64,000 nucleotides of DNA from Nannobrachium achirus (lineage: Eukaryota > Chordata > Actinopteri > Myctophiformes > Myctophidae), in NCBI GenBank assembly GCA_963921795.1, contig OY997659.1, positions 24,164,659-24,228,658 on the forward strand, given 5' to 3'. Of this stretch, positions 49,100-60,698 are shown one piece after another. The position numbers were made by a program, and so were the translations under genes. The notes under the pieces are model-generated. The model made no database searches and had not been told where the DNA came from. It saw nothing but the letters and a program-made list of their open reading frames with translations. Each line of letters begins with the position of its first letter. Within the stretch, counting starts at the first letter, position 1.

Positions 49100-50000
49100 C
49101 CGTGGACTGAAGACTCACCTCTTCAGACTCCACCTAAACCCATAGCACTACTGTAACACTCCCCTTCCCTCAATGACATGAAGCTAGATAGCGTTTTTAG
49201 GTTTTTAGAAACGTTTTTTTTTACTGATTAGGTGCGTGGTCTACCTATGTTATTGTTTTTTCTAGATTGATATTCCTATGCAATGTTATATTGTTTTTGA
49301 TGTACTGACATATTATCTTGCTTATTATATTGATGACCTGCTTATTCTAAGTCGCTTTGCATTAACACTTTCACAGCCTCCCAGAATGGCTGTCGGAAAT
49401 TTCTATTATTGTATTATGATCTGAGACAGCATTAATTTTACAAGACTATCAGAGAGATCCAACGACATGTCATTCTTTTTACCGCAACTGCATCGCTAGT
49501 TTTTTACTTACCAGCAAGGTGTCTCTACATTGGTCTACAGTGGGGATTTTAGCGAGGGCGTCTAGCTTCCCCCTGGGCGCTTCGCGTGCGCGAATCCGTG
49601 CGCATCGATGTGGGCGCATGTAATCATCTCCGTATGCACAGTTCATATCAACTTTTTTCTGGATGGGATTCCCCCGGAGAGCAGCTAAGCTAACGCTAGC
49701 GTCTATACTGTATCATGTGTATGGGAAGATGGCTATGCTGCCCCGGAAAGTGATCAAAAGCACTTCCGGTTCAAGCGCAGAGACAACGATCCGTTTGGAT
49801 AAGCCGATCAAGACACGGAGAAGGGGTAACTATATGTTTTTTTCATCATTATCATTTATTTCGTTTTTAATGCCCTAGTACGGCAAATTTCGGTCCGGCT
49901 AATTCAAATACTAAAGAAGTCCGGTTTAATCCGTTTGCAATAGATTTTGGCTGAGAAAGTGTTAAAAGCATCTGCTAAATGCCTAAATTGTAAATTGTAA
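49100..50000 (+). repeat. L2/SINE-type 3' tail interrupted by a TTAA element
   Basis: Left part 49100-49361 ends CTAAGTCGCTTTGCA. It resumes at 49962 with TTAAAAGCATCTGCTAAATG, the usual fish L2-type tail. Removing 49366-49961 and one TTAA restores a continuous tail. It is related to 62068-62215 in inverse orientation (shared TCTAGATTGATATTCCTATG). Confidence 0.8.
49366..49961. mobile_element. piggyBac-like non-autonomous element, copy B
   Basis: TTAA flanks at 49362-49365 and 49962-49965. Ends CACTTTCACAGCC and GGCTGAGAAAGTG are near-perfect inverted repeats. It is inserted in the L2-type tail and shares blocks with 18250-18873. Confidence 0.9.
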
Positions 50001-50104
50001 TTGCATGCAAAGCAATAATAGAACTTCCTGTTTCCAGTTGGCTGTGGCAGAAAAATGTAAATGGTATGTTGAAACTATTGATTCTGTGTGTGACGTGCGT
50101 GTGT

Positions 50105-50390
50105 GCGTAAATGGTAAATGGTGCATTTATATAGCGCCTTTATCCAATGCATTTTACAGAGATTGTGCATTACATTCACCAATTCACGCACACATTCATA
50201 CACCAATGGCGGAGGAAACCATGCGAGGCACCAACCTGCTCACCGGGAGCAACTAAGGGTTCAGAGTCTTGCTCAAGGACACTTTGACACTAACTCTGGG
50301 GATGAGCTAGGGATCGAGCTGGGAACCCTTTGGGAACCCTCCGTGTTATAATGACGGTTTCTCTACCCCTGAGCCACTGCTGCCCCACTG
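50105..50390 (-). mobile_element. tRNA-derived SINE
   Basis: On the minus strand it starts GGCAGCAGTGGCTCAGGGG (A-box region) with GCTCGATCCC (B-box region), then CTTGAGCAAGACTCTGAACC. It ends GCGCTATATAAATGCACC. It has the same general design as the SINE at 7995-8190. Confidence 0.8.
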
Positions 50391-50807
50391 TGCGTGTGTG
50401 CGTGCATATGTAACGCTGCCTATTTTTTATCCAGCAATGTTATGGATTCCCTGTGGAAAATACACTTATGACGGAACTGCGTGCAACACAAACACAGGCA
50501 CACAAACACACGCGCATGCACAGTCGCACACAGGTAAACAAACACACACCCACGGCAGCAGTCAGTCATAAATTGCAGTATGCCTGCCTCCTACATCACC
50601 GTAAAAATATATTTGACAGAGAATGAGAAATTCCCACTTCCCGTCAATAATAATTCCCGCTTGTCAATAACGTAGAACGTGTATGATTCATCGCAAGCTT
50701 GGTGCTTTCGATAAATCAGAGTCATAATATGGAGGGACGTAAAGCGCCGATCAATGCTGCCGCCGTGCACAGACTAGGTGGTGTGACCGAGCAGGAGTGC
50801 TGCCCAC

Positions 50808-50941
50808 CTGTTCTTTGACGGAGGCCAGGATGTTGTTGGCGGTGTTGTCTGCCTCCATGCCGCGGCCTGTGGATCCCTCTCGGATGGTCAGCAGAAGCCC
50901 CTCCTCCGTCACTGGGCTTGGCTCAGGAGCTGGCATTCCTC
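50808..50941 (-). CDS. pkp4: pkp4 first coding exon (residues 1-43)
   Basis: The ATG is at 50936-50934 after only five untranslated bases (GAGGA) behind an AG acceptor at 50943-50942, so at least one 5' UTR exon must lie further right. The exon encodes 43 residues, starting MPAPEPSP and ending NILASVKEQ, and finishes in phase 0 at CAG with donor gtgggc. Human PKP4 begins MPAPEQ and reaches ILASVKEQ at almost the same distance, which fixes the start. The last residues open the N-terminal coiled coil of the delta-catenin/p0071 family. The 3' splice site has no ordinary pyrimidine tract: nine bases before the exon the pre-mRNA is (UG)15, from the CA repeat at 50951-50980. Confidence 0.93.
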
Positions 50942-50949
50942 CTGCACGG

Positions 50950-50950
<1 letters not shown>

Positions 50951-50980
<30 letters not shown>
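50951..50980. repeat. (CA)15 beside the pkp4 start-codon exon
   Basis: (UG)15 in the pre-mRNA, 9 nt before the acceptor of coding exon 1. Confidence 0.97.
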
Positions 50981-50983
<3 letters not shown>

Positions 50984-52045
50984 TGGTCAGTACAGGCACT
51001 CTGCTGTGAAACCCATAGGGCTGTCACGATTAGGACATTTTAGATGACGATTAATTGTCACACTAATGATTGCGATTGATTGTGTTTTTGTTGTCGAACA
51101 CTGGGACATGTGAATAACAATTACATTTCTGTTTGGCTTTGAAGTTGCACAGGGCAGATATGACAAATAACTTTATACCTAAAAGAAAAAAACATTAATA
51201 GTGGAAATATCTGATCTGCTATTTAAAAAAAATATATATAAGTCAATATTGCAAAGACATTTTTCTTCCTTTTTTTCCCCCTTTCCCCAACCCTCCCCCC
51301 CTGGTTTGCTATCCTTAATCACTCCTTGAAAAATAATAGAGATAATAATAAAAATAAATACAAAACAATAGATCAGCGTACACATTATACATGACACTAT
51401 TAATTTTAAATGTCTGCAAATAATGTATAATGTCATGTATATGACAATTTTTATGTCTTATTAAAATATGTGTTTATTGAGGTTCTGTTAGCTTACATTT
51501 ATACAAGTACAATGCGTGTCGAACCCGAGGATTATGCCAAACAATTGAGATTATCCAAAATATTTGTGATAAGGATTATGTATTGATTGTGAAAGACCTG
51601 CAACACTCAAAAAAACAACACACCCATCACACACGCACACTAGTGTGTGGGCATGCATGTGCAAACACAGTCCACAAATAAACATGCACTTGAGTCCCCC
51701 CCCCCCCCCCCCCACAAACACACACACACACACACACCACCACTCCATAATACACACAGAGCCAAGCGATACTGAGAATGGAGTTGTGGTCGCATGCCAC
51801 CAACAGCACATAAACACACCCACGCATGCCATATGGCCAATTCAAGTTGTCTTGCATCAATATTTGAAGTCTGTGATGCCGTAGGTTAATTTCATATGGC
51901 CTCCGAGTGACAAATGAGTGATTGATTTGTGAATCGATGGCAATGTCACAAGGAACACCCACAACCAGGACCCCATTTGAACTTCCCCCGACTGACGTCC
52001 AAAATCAAAAGAAATCCCAATTCCAGGAATGCTGAATCTGCGCGC

Positions 52046-52051
<6 letters not shown>

Positions 52052-52110
<59 letters not shown>
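52052..52110. repeat. (GA)n microsatellite
   Basis: About 29 GA units directly left of the hAT element 52122-55261. Confidence 0.96.
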
Positions 52111-52113
<3 letters not shown>

Positions 52114-52429
52114 GTGTGAGGCAGAGATTCCGTTAGCCGGTATTTACCGGCCATTGGCCGTTTAAATGTTTAATTGGCCGGTAATTAAAAAGTCCACCGG
52201 CCACCGTGGCCGGCTGGGAAAATGCCTCTATAGGCTATTTTATCATTTAATCTTATTATTCACATAATAATTTGGCTAAAGTAAAGCTACAACCATTAAA
52301 ACCTATCATAATTTTAAAAGTGTATCATGTTCTGTGACATGACAGCGGAGCTCGCCGCTGCTGCTGCTTCATGCTGCGCTGTGCGCATTAGATCAGTCTA
52401 TATTCGTCGTACGATGGTTACGTGCATTG

Positions 52430-52500
52430 AAAATATCAGAGCTTCAAGCTCACACCCCGTCGTAACGCGCGGCGCTGTGGGCTTGTACGTCTGCTATTTT
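52430..52500. repeat. foldback hairpin, family 1 (diverged)
   Basis: AAAATATCAGAGCTTCAAGC pairs imperfectly with GCTTGTACGTCTGCTATTTT around a GC-rich loop, inside the 52122-55261 element. Confidence 0.75.
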
Positions 52501-53164
52501 AGATACGCACACGACGACCATACGGAGAAGCACACATCACAGCTGACAGTTCAGGCAGCTTGTAAAACAATCAGCGCTATACAGCGTGGGTTTAGTGTTA
52601 TGATCCGAACAGAACTGGGGTTCTTCCGAGGTAATCTAGACCAAGCTGGACCCAGTAGACGATAATAAAAAAGGGACCCGAACTCTGTGGAATCACATGG
52701 ATTATACAAGCACGCACATGACCTTCTGATTGCATGGATGTGATGCCATTGTGGTGGTCAAAGCAACAGAGGCAAGTCAACCTTCCTTGCGTCATCATAA
52801 CATAACATTAACAAAACAAAACAAAGGTTGTATGTTTGCATATTAAGGTTTAAGGAGACGTGATGCCAAAATCATTCACTATTAACTTATTAATTTGTAG
52901 GGCACTGTGTGGCAGGGCGCGCAAACGGTTCGCTTGAGTTGCGCCCACTTTAGCCGATTCACTTTTTTTTTTTTTGGCAAGCGATACCTCTACATAAGTA
53001 GATAGTTAGGCTATTATTTTAACTCAGGAACAGATTGCAATTGCATCTGTGATAAAGAGGAAAGCTAACATAAAATGTAATTATTAGTTGGGTCACCATG
53101 CACATTGCACATTAGCTCTGGTCCATAGCGTTAGTGGAGTTCTCCTCCTTAAACCGCAATAGAC

Positions 53165-53585
53165 GAAATTCCTGGCCGATTGCAGGAGGGAGGCCCCGCC
53201 CCCAAGTCGAAAGGGAACTTCCGGGTTCTCTCTGTCAGGCATGCATATAAACGTGTTGCCAAGTCAATTTATTTACCTAAACTATCTTGTTTTTTTGCTT
53301 ATTTATATTGCAAGAGTTGGCTTGTTTGGCTTATTTCTCTCACAAATTTTGGCAACACTGCCCAGCGCTGCAGTAAAAGATTATGACAATGAACTGAAAG
53401 GGTTAAACCAACGGAGGTTTTTTTTTCCAGCTGTCAGCTAGATGGTGCGGTGCGGTCATGGTCTCTTGATATGCAAGCCACCGCTATCTTCGATGTTTTT
53501 ATTCTATCTACACCAGTTAATAGTATTGATGACATCCTTAACATATCCTAAACTCAGCAAACTCCCCAGAGAAGCAGCACGACTC

Positions 53586-53622
<37 letters not shown>

Positions 53623-53905
53623 GGTAAAACTCTCATGCTAGCTAATTAGCATTGTTAGCTACGATATTTTACTGTATGGTGACTACTACTCTTGTTACAA
53701 CTAAGTAAAAGTTATTTTCACTTGTGACAACACAACATTGATTATAATTGAAATAAAAGCTCTTCGCTGTTGTGTTGTATCTGTGAATGCAATTGTTTTC
53801 TGTCTTTCAGACCTGTACTGTACGTCCATGCAGGACCAATGAAGCCAGATGTGAGGGTCGAGATCTCCTCATCATATTTATTGCAATAAAATATTTATAC
53901 ACACT
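53165..53905 (+). other. gene-like transcription unit inside the hAT element
   Basis: In order: GC box GGCCCCGCCCCC and ETS-like ACTTCCGGG (about 53192-53226); TATA-like CATATAAACG (about 53244); a (CAA)n tract ending in donor AAG/gtaaaa (53623/53624); acceptor TTTTCTGTCTTTCAG (to 53810); and poly(A) signal AATAAA (53885-53890). Splicing extends the frame that starts at 53442 to about 86 codons, ending at TAA inside the poly(A) signal, with a Thr run from the CAA repeat. I do not recognise the product. It may be non-coding or a captured host fragment. Confidence 0.35.
53588..53622. repeat. (CAA)n microsatellite
   Basis: About 11-12 CAA units immediately before a candidate splice donor. Confidence 0.95.
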
Positions 53906-54510
53906 TTTCTTTGACTTGTCCATGCCTTTTTTTTAACTGTTGAGGGTTTCAAATGTTGTACTGTATATTGTGTTATTGAGATAAGGAATGTTCCCAATGA
54001 TGCTTTGAAGGAATGCTTTTAAACACTTGTCATTTTCAATTAATCCAGTTTGTTTTTGTATCTATTAAAGCCAAATGTATTCATTGTTTTGACGTGACAG
54101 TTTAGGATTTAATGATTAAATGAGCATTAAATATGAATGGATATTTATATTGCCTTGATTAGGATTAAATCGATGATTTACAGTGATATAGTGAAATGAA
54201 CACAGCATAGGATGCACATAATAGGTGGGCTAATGTGTATTATGTCTATTCTGGAGTGGGTTGAGTTGTTGACAGGCCTATTTGTAAAAACATTAATGCA
54301 TATCACACAACACAAGCCAACTGTGACTTCATGGTGACATCCCAGAAGAGTGGAGAATGGAGAAGATGACGTTTGACATGATCAACCAGCGTTCTGAAGG
54401 GAAAAGGTTTGCTAGCTAGAATCATACAACATTCGCTTCCATGAAATACTGATTAGGTTCAATGCTTGCTTTCAAATACACAAATCTGTTTATTTGTAGG
54501 CCTATATCAA

Positions 54511-54595
54511 TTCAATTCAAAGGAGCTTTATTGGCATGAGAAGACATGTTTATATTGCCAAAGCAAGTGTCAAATAAAATAAAAACAGTTTAAAA
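54511..54595. repeat. dispersed fish repeat tail
   Basis: TTCAATTCAAAGGAGCTTTA followed by TTGGCATGAGAAGACATG and TTGCCAAAGCAAG is a motif chain I recognise as frequent in fish genomes, probably a LINE 3' region. It lies within the 52122-55261 element. Confidence 0.5.
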
Positions 54596-55269
54596 TGGCG
54601 AACATATAATATGACATGCAGTTGGAGGGAGTACAGCATTGTGTAAAAAGCTATGTCGCATTGTGACATTTTATATATATATACAGGGTATAAAGCTTTT
54701 GAAACAATTTAAATAGCGTTATTTTTTAAGAAGTTTGCATATGAAAAAAGGTAGTTTCATGACAGTACACTAGTACAAGGTCAACTAAAAGCATACGCCC
54801 AAGAAAGCCTATGGCATTGTTTCAATTGAGATCTCTTTTTTTTTCCTCCAACTCATAACATTGAATGACGGCAGAACGGGTGTGTATCGTCACAACTCAT
54901 TTATTTATCAGCAGAGTGGATGCGTGTTGCCATTAAGTGACATTGTTAACATAAGTTACAAAGTAAAATTACAAAGTAAAACAATCCCGTCTCATTAGTT
55001 AAGAGGAGAATCAGATCAGATGAACGTAAACAGGAAATCGCGCTACGATCAAGCCCAAAAAAGGGCTTCCGGTCGGAAGTAGGGGGCGTGGCCAGGCATG
55101 TTGTCTATAGACCAGAGCTAATTGCACGTACAGTATCTCAGCTGCAAACACGTATGTGACGTTCATTATAATATATGGCCGATAAATTAATTGATTGGCC
55201 GGTAAAATATAATCCTGCCGGCCAAGGTGGCCGGCCCCAAAAATGCATAGCGGAAACCCTGGTGTGAGG

Positions 55270-55475
55270 GTGTGAGAGAGAAAGAGAGGGGGGAGAGAGA
55301 GAGAGAAAGACAGGGAGAGAGAGAGAGCGAGGGAGAGAGAGAATCAATACATGTACAAATGTTTTAGGTATGAGAGAGCAGGAAACAAGAGAGACAGGAA
55401 TAATAGGACAGAGATAGAGAGAGAAAATGAGACAGTGAGGAAGAGAGAGAGAGAGAGAGAGAGATGGGAGAGAGG
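55270..55475. repeat. GA-rich low-complexity tract
   Basis: Irregular GAGA/GGAGA sequence just right of the hAT duplication. Long open frames across it are compositional artefacts. Confidence 0.85.
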
Positions 55476-56309
55476 GGTTCAGCAAGCAAGGCCTCAGAGG
55501 AAAACATGTCAGCAGCCCGACGGAGGAGATAAGGTGCTCTCTCTCTCTCTCCGGTTCCTGGACGACAGGATTGAAATGAAAAAGGAAGAGGACAAATAGT
55601 TACAGCCTCATTATGTGTGTTGACAGGAAGAGTGTCGAGGGGAAGCGTCTGAAGGCGGATCCATATTTACTAGAAGGAGCGTGCTCGGGCAGATAGGGCA
55701 GCTAAAACCTCCTATGGGGTGCCTTGCCGTGCGCAGGGCTGCAGCTCAAGACACAACAGTCATTTGACTTTGGGGAAACAGGGATTTTTTCGCCACCACT
55801 TTTACTGCTTCCTTAGAATCCACCGCTGCTGTCACTTAAATGCCATGCACACAGAGATACATACCACAGCTCAATTTCTGCACATATACAGTATCTTGTA
55901 AAGACCTACAGTATAGAGGGCCAGCGTGTCAGTATCTGGGGGAATGGGGTGAAAGGGTAGCCTCAGCATTCCGTGGAAATGGTCTGTAGTACGAGGCGAG
56001 CTGCTAAATGTGCCATTAAATAACCATATGCTAATTTAACAAAATAGCCTTGCTTGCTGCCGGCATTATAACTCAACACTGCTTTCATGACTCTGTCCAT
56101 TTTAATATCTCCAATTCATTATGGCAGCTTGCAGCTGACTGGAGGAGTCTACATAACTGCGCTGATTGCTGCAGAGCAATCTTGGCAGAGGAGTTATTTC
56201 TCAAAAAGAAACATATAGAATGGCATGTCGCCATGCACACACACACACACATTGACACACAAAGACACACTCTCTGGAAGACAGACACGCGCGTGTGTGC
56301 ACACACACT

Positions 56310-56345
<36 letters not shown>

Positions 56346-58421
56346 TAAGAGAACCATTTAGCTCCGGCTGACAGCCAGTTTGGGAGGTAGCTGGTTTGTT
56401 TACAGTGAGGATAGACATAAAAGGCCCAGGCCAATAGTCTGAGGGGAAGATGAGCCAAGCCATGGAGATTGTGGGAGGTCCCCCAGACGCAGGCCCGAAA
56501 CGTGACCCTGAAGTATTCTGGGACGCTGTCACCGCCGCAGCATGGGCATTTCAAGTTGTCTGAGCCGATCATGTGAGAGCCAGGGGTGTCGTTGTGGCAG
56601 AGACACATAGGGTTTTTATTACAAGTGGGCTGGTCACACTTACCACCTCTTACCTCCTTCACAGCGCCACAACGTGATCCACGCAATTCCATGTCTCAAT
56701 CGAGATGAAAATAATGTAAGATGACACTTGAATGGGGAGAAATCAAAGTGCTGTTTGCATCGACGGAAACAACACATTATTTTCCAACAGATCAGAGCAT
56801 TGACTGAGCTGCACTTCCTCCTCACCTGCTAAATCTTAAGACAATACAAACACAGAAGAAAACAACACAGACCAGACTGACAAGTTGCCAACCCAGTCAG
56901 GGTGGACACATCACTTCTGATATTCTACTAGAACAGAAGGAAATGTTAGACAAGCTTAACGCTGTCACCCTAATTCTGCTCCTAATTACCATAAATGAAG
57001 AATTAAATGGCCTTTGTTCATGCATGAATGCTCTTTTAATCCCTGCTTAAATGTTACCATTCACGTGACAATGGAACACACACAGCATTCACAAATACTG
57101 ATTCCTCTTGTCTCTGCTCATCATACACAATGATGACTACATCAAAAAGTTATTTAGAATGCCTTCCACTCTAACAATGGAAGATATCATCTTTCCAGGT
57201 CATGAAACGTACCGCTGCAGCCTGACTTTGCCTATGGGAAACTGCAGGTTGTTCAGACCATATACGAAGTATAAGCACTGAAAAACCAATATGGAGAGAA
57301 GCCAAACCATATCTGAGCCCCATACCGCCAGCACCCAAAGGAAAATTGTGATTTGTATCCAAGCTTACCTCTGAAATTTCCCATCCTATCTGAGCAGGAA
57401 TGACTTAACTCTGACAGGCTTGGGGTTTGAAGCAGCTCTAAGGTAGGAGTCAGGGGAATATTGCTACTAGCCAACTACCACAATCCAGTGACTGGCCCAC
57501 AGGCACACACCAACCTATCTGGTTCTTCAAGATTGCTCCGCCTGTTTTCTTTCAAAAATATCCATCCATTCACCTCTCTGACAGTTAAAAGTATCAAGCC
57601 TCTCGTCGGTTTGAAACTGAAGTATATTATGTTCAATGGCATTTGAGGGCTGAAAGTCACGTGAGATGCAAAACAGGCAAGTGCAATCAGCACTGCTTTA
57701 AAGGGTATCATTAAGGTAATGCCTCAGGCCAATGCTAGGTGGTTCACAGGACGTCCCACAATGAGATCACTCTAGTCTAAACAAAGAGATAGACACGTGT
57801 CATTATGGCAATTATGGACATCTTTTCCCAGACTAAGCAGAAAACATTTACATATAAATCCATATGACATTGGTCTGGACTCTTGAGTATATAGCTTAAT
57901 ATTGTCAGCATGCTTTTATCCAAGTCAAAACCTAGTACAAAACACACCTCCCTCTGTGCTTTGATAATTCAATGACCTGCTCATCCTGGCAGGGTTATCC
58001 AATTCCTTACCCTTGAGGTAACAGGCCAAAAACACATTAAAAAAAACAAGGAGCCTCTTATCAGTCAACTATACTATATCTTAATCTCAGCCCAAGCCGA
58101 AGCAAAATCCCCTTTTTAAATCATTCAAGTCCTCAAGGTCTGCCAAGAAACAGCTCAGTCTGCCCCATCCTGACTTTAGTGGGTCACATGATCTGCTGAT
58201 TCTGGTCTACTAACCTGGAAGACGGCCGCACCTTAAAGCCTCTTGCACAACTCCACAGGGATGACATCATGACTCCTACAAGGATATTCCTTGTTTCTCA
58301 CCTGCTTTCCAAAAGAATTATAGAATGTGGCAAACTTTTGAAATATTTGATAAGTCTGTTTGTTGACATCCTAAGAAGTGTGTGGAGGATTGGTGTTTTC
58401 CTGCAGCATGTTAGTGGAGAC

Positions 58422-58998
58422 TAGGGATGGGACGATAAGAGATATTATCGTTTATCGTGATAAAACACACTCACGATAATCGTATCATGGAGATTTAATT
58501 TATCGTGATATCGTCCTCCGTCATGCACTGGGATCAATTCACCTTTTATTTGCCGAGTTGCATATCCAGTACCATTTAAAACCTCTATTTGTAAAACATA
58601 CTTATTGCGACGAAGGTCGAAGTATACCATGAGAAATGTCGTAGCTTGTCCGTCAGTACAGGAAGTGAGCTTGTCCGTCTTTCAGTCAGTACAGGGAGTG
58701 ATGTCACGTGACATCACCTCATCAAAGATCAAACCCTGGATATCCATACTGTCACTGTGACATCACTTCCTGATGTCATCAATCCCAGGCCCTAACTGTC
58801 TGTCAGTCTTTTTTCACTCTCCACCAAATCTAAAAATAGACGATCTACAAGCTTGTAGATCGGCTATTTTTTTGGCAAATGTTCCGCCCCAGGATAATGG
58901 ATCTTGGGGATATTTTGATTATTGCGATAATATCATAAATCGCGATTTCTTTGGTCACAATAATCGTGATATGAAATGTTCATATCGTCCCATCCCTA
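58422..58998. mobile_element. inverted-repeat MITE (577 bp) with family-1 hairpin
   Basis: Ends TAGGGATGGGACGATA and TATCGTCCCATCCCTA are near-perfect inverted repeats. Subterminal TATCGTGATA words recur. The hairpin lies at 58832-58871. The expected 8-bp duplication is not seen; a diverged 15-bp match flanks it. Confidence 0.8.
58832..58871. repeat. foldback hairpin, family 1, minimal 40-nt form
   Basis: AAAAATAGACGATCTACAAG is followed immediately by CTTGTAGATCGGCTATTTTT. There is no loop sequence, so this may define the core of the family. Confidence 0.9.
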
Positions 58999-59441
58999 CA
59001 TGTCAGTTGAGACATCGGGGCCTCGACACCTTTACTGTCCCAGATAGCTGCTTGAATCTCCTGCACAGACACACACATTAATACATCAGGTCTCTGATCG
59101 CTTCGACAATCACTCAAGCATCATGCCATCCTCTCCAGGAAGAGGGAGAAGACCTCAAGCACCGGCACTCTGATGGACGCGTATAATTTAACTAGGCTCA
59201 CATAAATATTCATTTCTTATCCCATACTACTACTCACAATGCTGGAAGCCACAGTCCCTTGGCTTGACTAAATGCAGTATATCATTTGCCAAGCTTGCGC
59301 AGACCCCCCCAAAAGAAGGTCTGTACACTGATATCACAGCAATTTTCGGCATTTATCATTCTATTCTCACTTTGACGTGAGCTTACCCAACGCTGAGATC
59401 TGACATCAGGTCTATTTTTATAGTAGACCTGCCCATTAAGT

Positions 59442-59840
59442 CAGTGGTTCTTAACCTTTTCAGGCCGTGACCCCAAAAATAATCTTATTTTAACTGGGGA
59501 CCCCCCCCCCCCCACCCTGACTGGCAATAAGAGTTGAGGCATTACATTTTGTATAACACGGTTCTATTGTGAAAATAGCAGATCTACATGCTCACAACGC
59601 CACAATTTCTGCCTCTAATATTTGTTTAATTTGAAAAAGTCATTTTAGAGGTATTAAAAAGTCCTTAAATTGTCACTTTAGAAATGTGCAGGTACCCTCT
59701 ATACAATTAAACTTTATGTTGAATGTTTGTTTACTGTTGAGTGAGAAAACAATGGTGCACATTAACTTAATCACCTGGGGACACCCCAAAATAATTTGGG
59801 GAGCCTCTGGGGGTCCCGACCCACAGGTTGAGAACCACTG
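59442..59840. mobile_element. hAT-like MITE, same family as 44669-45086, inverted
   Basis: Ends CAGTGGTTCTTAACC and GGTTGAGAACCACTG. Flanks CATTAAGT and CAGTAAGG match at 6 of 8 bases. Only half of the central hairpin remains (about 59571-59603), consistent with deletion of the other arm. Confidence 0.78.
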
Positions 59841-60387
59841 CAGTAAGGGCTCAATATGCAAATAAATAGACCTGTGTGTGTGTGTGAGGCCACTGATATG
59901 ATTGGAGGAGTAACTTTCCACTGGAGAATGTGGTCTCTCTCATTGGTTTCGCATACTTTTATGACCAAACTCTGAAACAAGGGCATGCCATTTAAATGAA
60001 GATCAGTTCAACAGTGCCGCTGACACGCGTCCATTCTTGCGCCATGATTGACAGGAGGATACGACCGTATTTTAAATCACGAGTGAGCCCCGTCGCGACA
60101 TGATTCTACGCTGGTGTGGTGGTGTATGCACGCACTCCCATGATAAATGATTCTACGTTGGTGTAGTGGTGTATGCATGCACTCCCATGATAAATGAGGG
60201 CCACTGTCTGTCCGTCAGCAGCAGGGAGGATCATGAGAGGAAAACCCTTCATGTCACCTAAAGACCCATTTGTGGGTCACGGCCCTCACGGGCCAGTTTT
60301 TAAGGGTCACTCACGACTCGAATAAAACATTCAAATGCCATTTTCTTTTCCTACATTTAAAAAATATATATACATTTAAAATATATT

Positions 60388-60562
60388 TTTGCCAGACCCA
60401 TGAAATGGGTAGGCCTACATAAGCAAATGTCGGTCCGGGTTTTCTATATAAAGGGTATATATGATGATGACATGATGATGACATGCCTACAAAAGGCATG
60501 ATGTCATAAATGATGATGACAGACAGGGGGTCTGGCACAACCAGGTTGACCTGGTCTAGTTT
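60388..60562. repeat. dispersed repeat, copy B (inverse of 43785-43972)
   Basis: Collinear in inverse orientation from ATTTTTGCCAGACCC to CAACCAGGTTGACCTGGTCT. Confidence 0.85.
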
Positions 60563-60650
60563 AAATATATATACATTTTAAAAAACAAAAACAAACAAAT
60601 CTAAGAAATTCCATGAATATAAAAAAAAAAGTATAAAATTAAGAAGTAGT

Positions 60651-60698
60651 GTTACAAGCTCACAGCACAATGTGTGCTTGTAGACCTGCTATTTTCAC
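60651..60698. repeat. foldback hairpin, family 1 (short)
   Basis: TTACAAGCTCACAGCACAAT pairs imperfectly with GTGCTTGTAGACCTGCTATT. The outer part of the left arm is missing. Confidence 0.7.

Larger units (their letters stand above)
52122..55261. mobile_element. hAT-like element, 3.1 kb, with a gene-like insert
   Basis: Exact 8-bp duplication GTGTGAGG (52114-52121, 55262-55269). Ends CAGAGATTCCGTTAG and CTATG-type complement finishing CGGAAACCCTG. Both ends carry clustered GGCCGG words (CCACCGTGGCCGG and CCAAGGTGGCCGG). A family-1 hairpin lies at 52430-52500. No transposase reading frame was recognised. A promoter-exon-intron-poly(A)-like unit sits at 53165-53905. Confidence 0.88.

Noticed and set aside
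56312-56692. Minus-strand 126-codon open frame with several Cys pairs (CDQPTCNKNPMCLC, CPCCGG).
   Set aside because: It ends in a Cys-Val run from a CA repeat, has no recognised family, and no exon-like splice sites fit pkp4. The Cys spacing is faintly domain-like, so it could be revisited by profile search.
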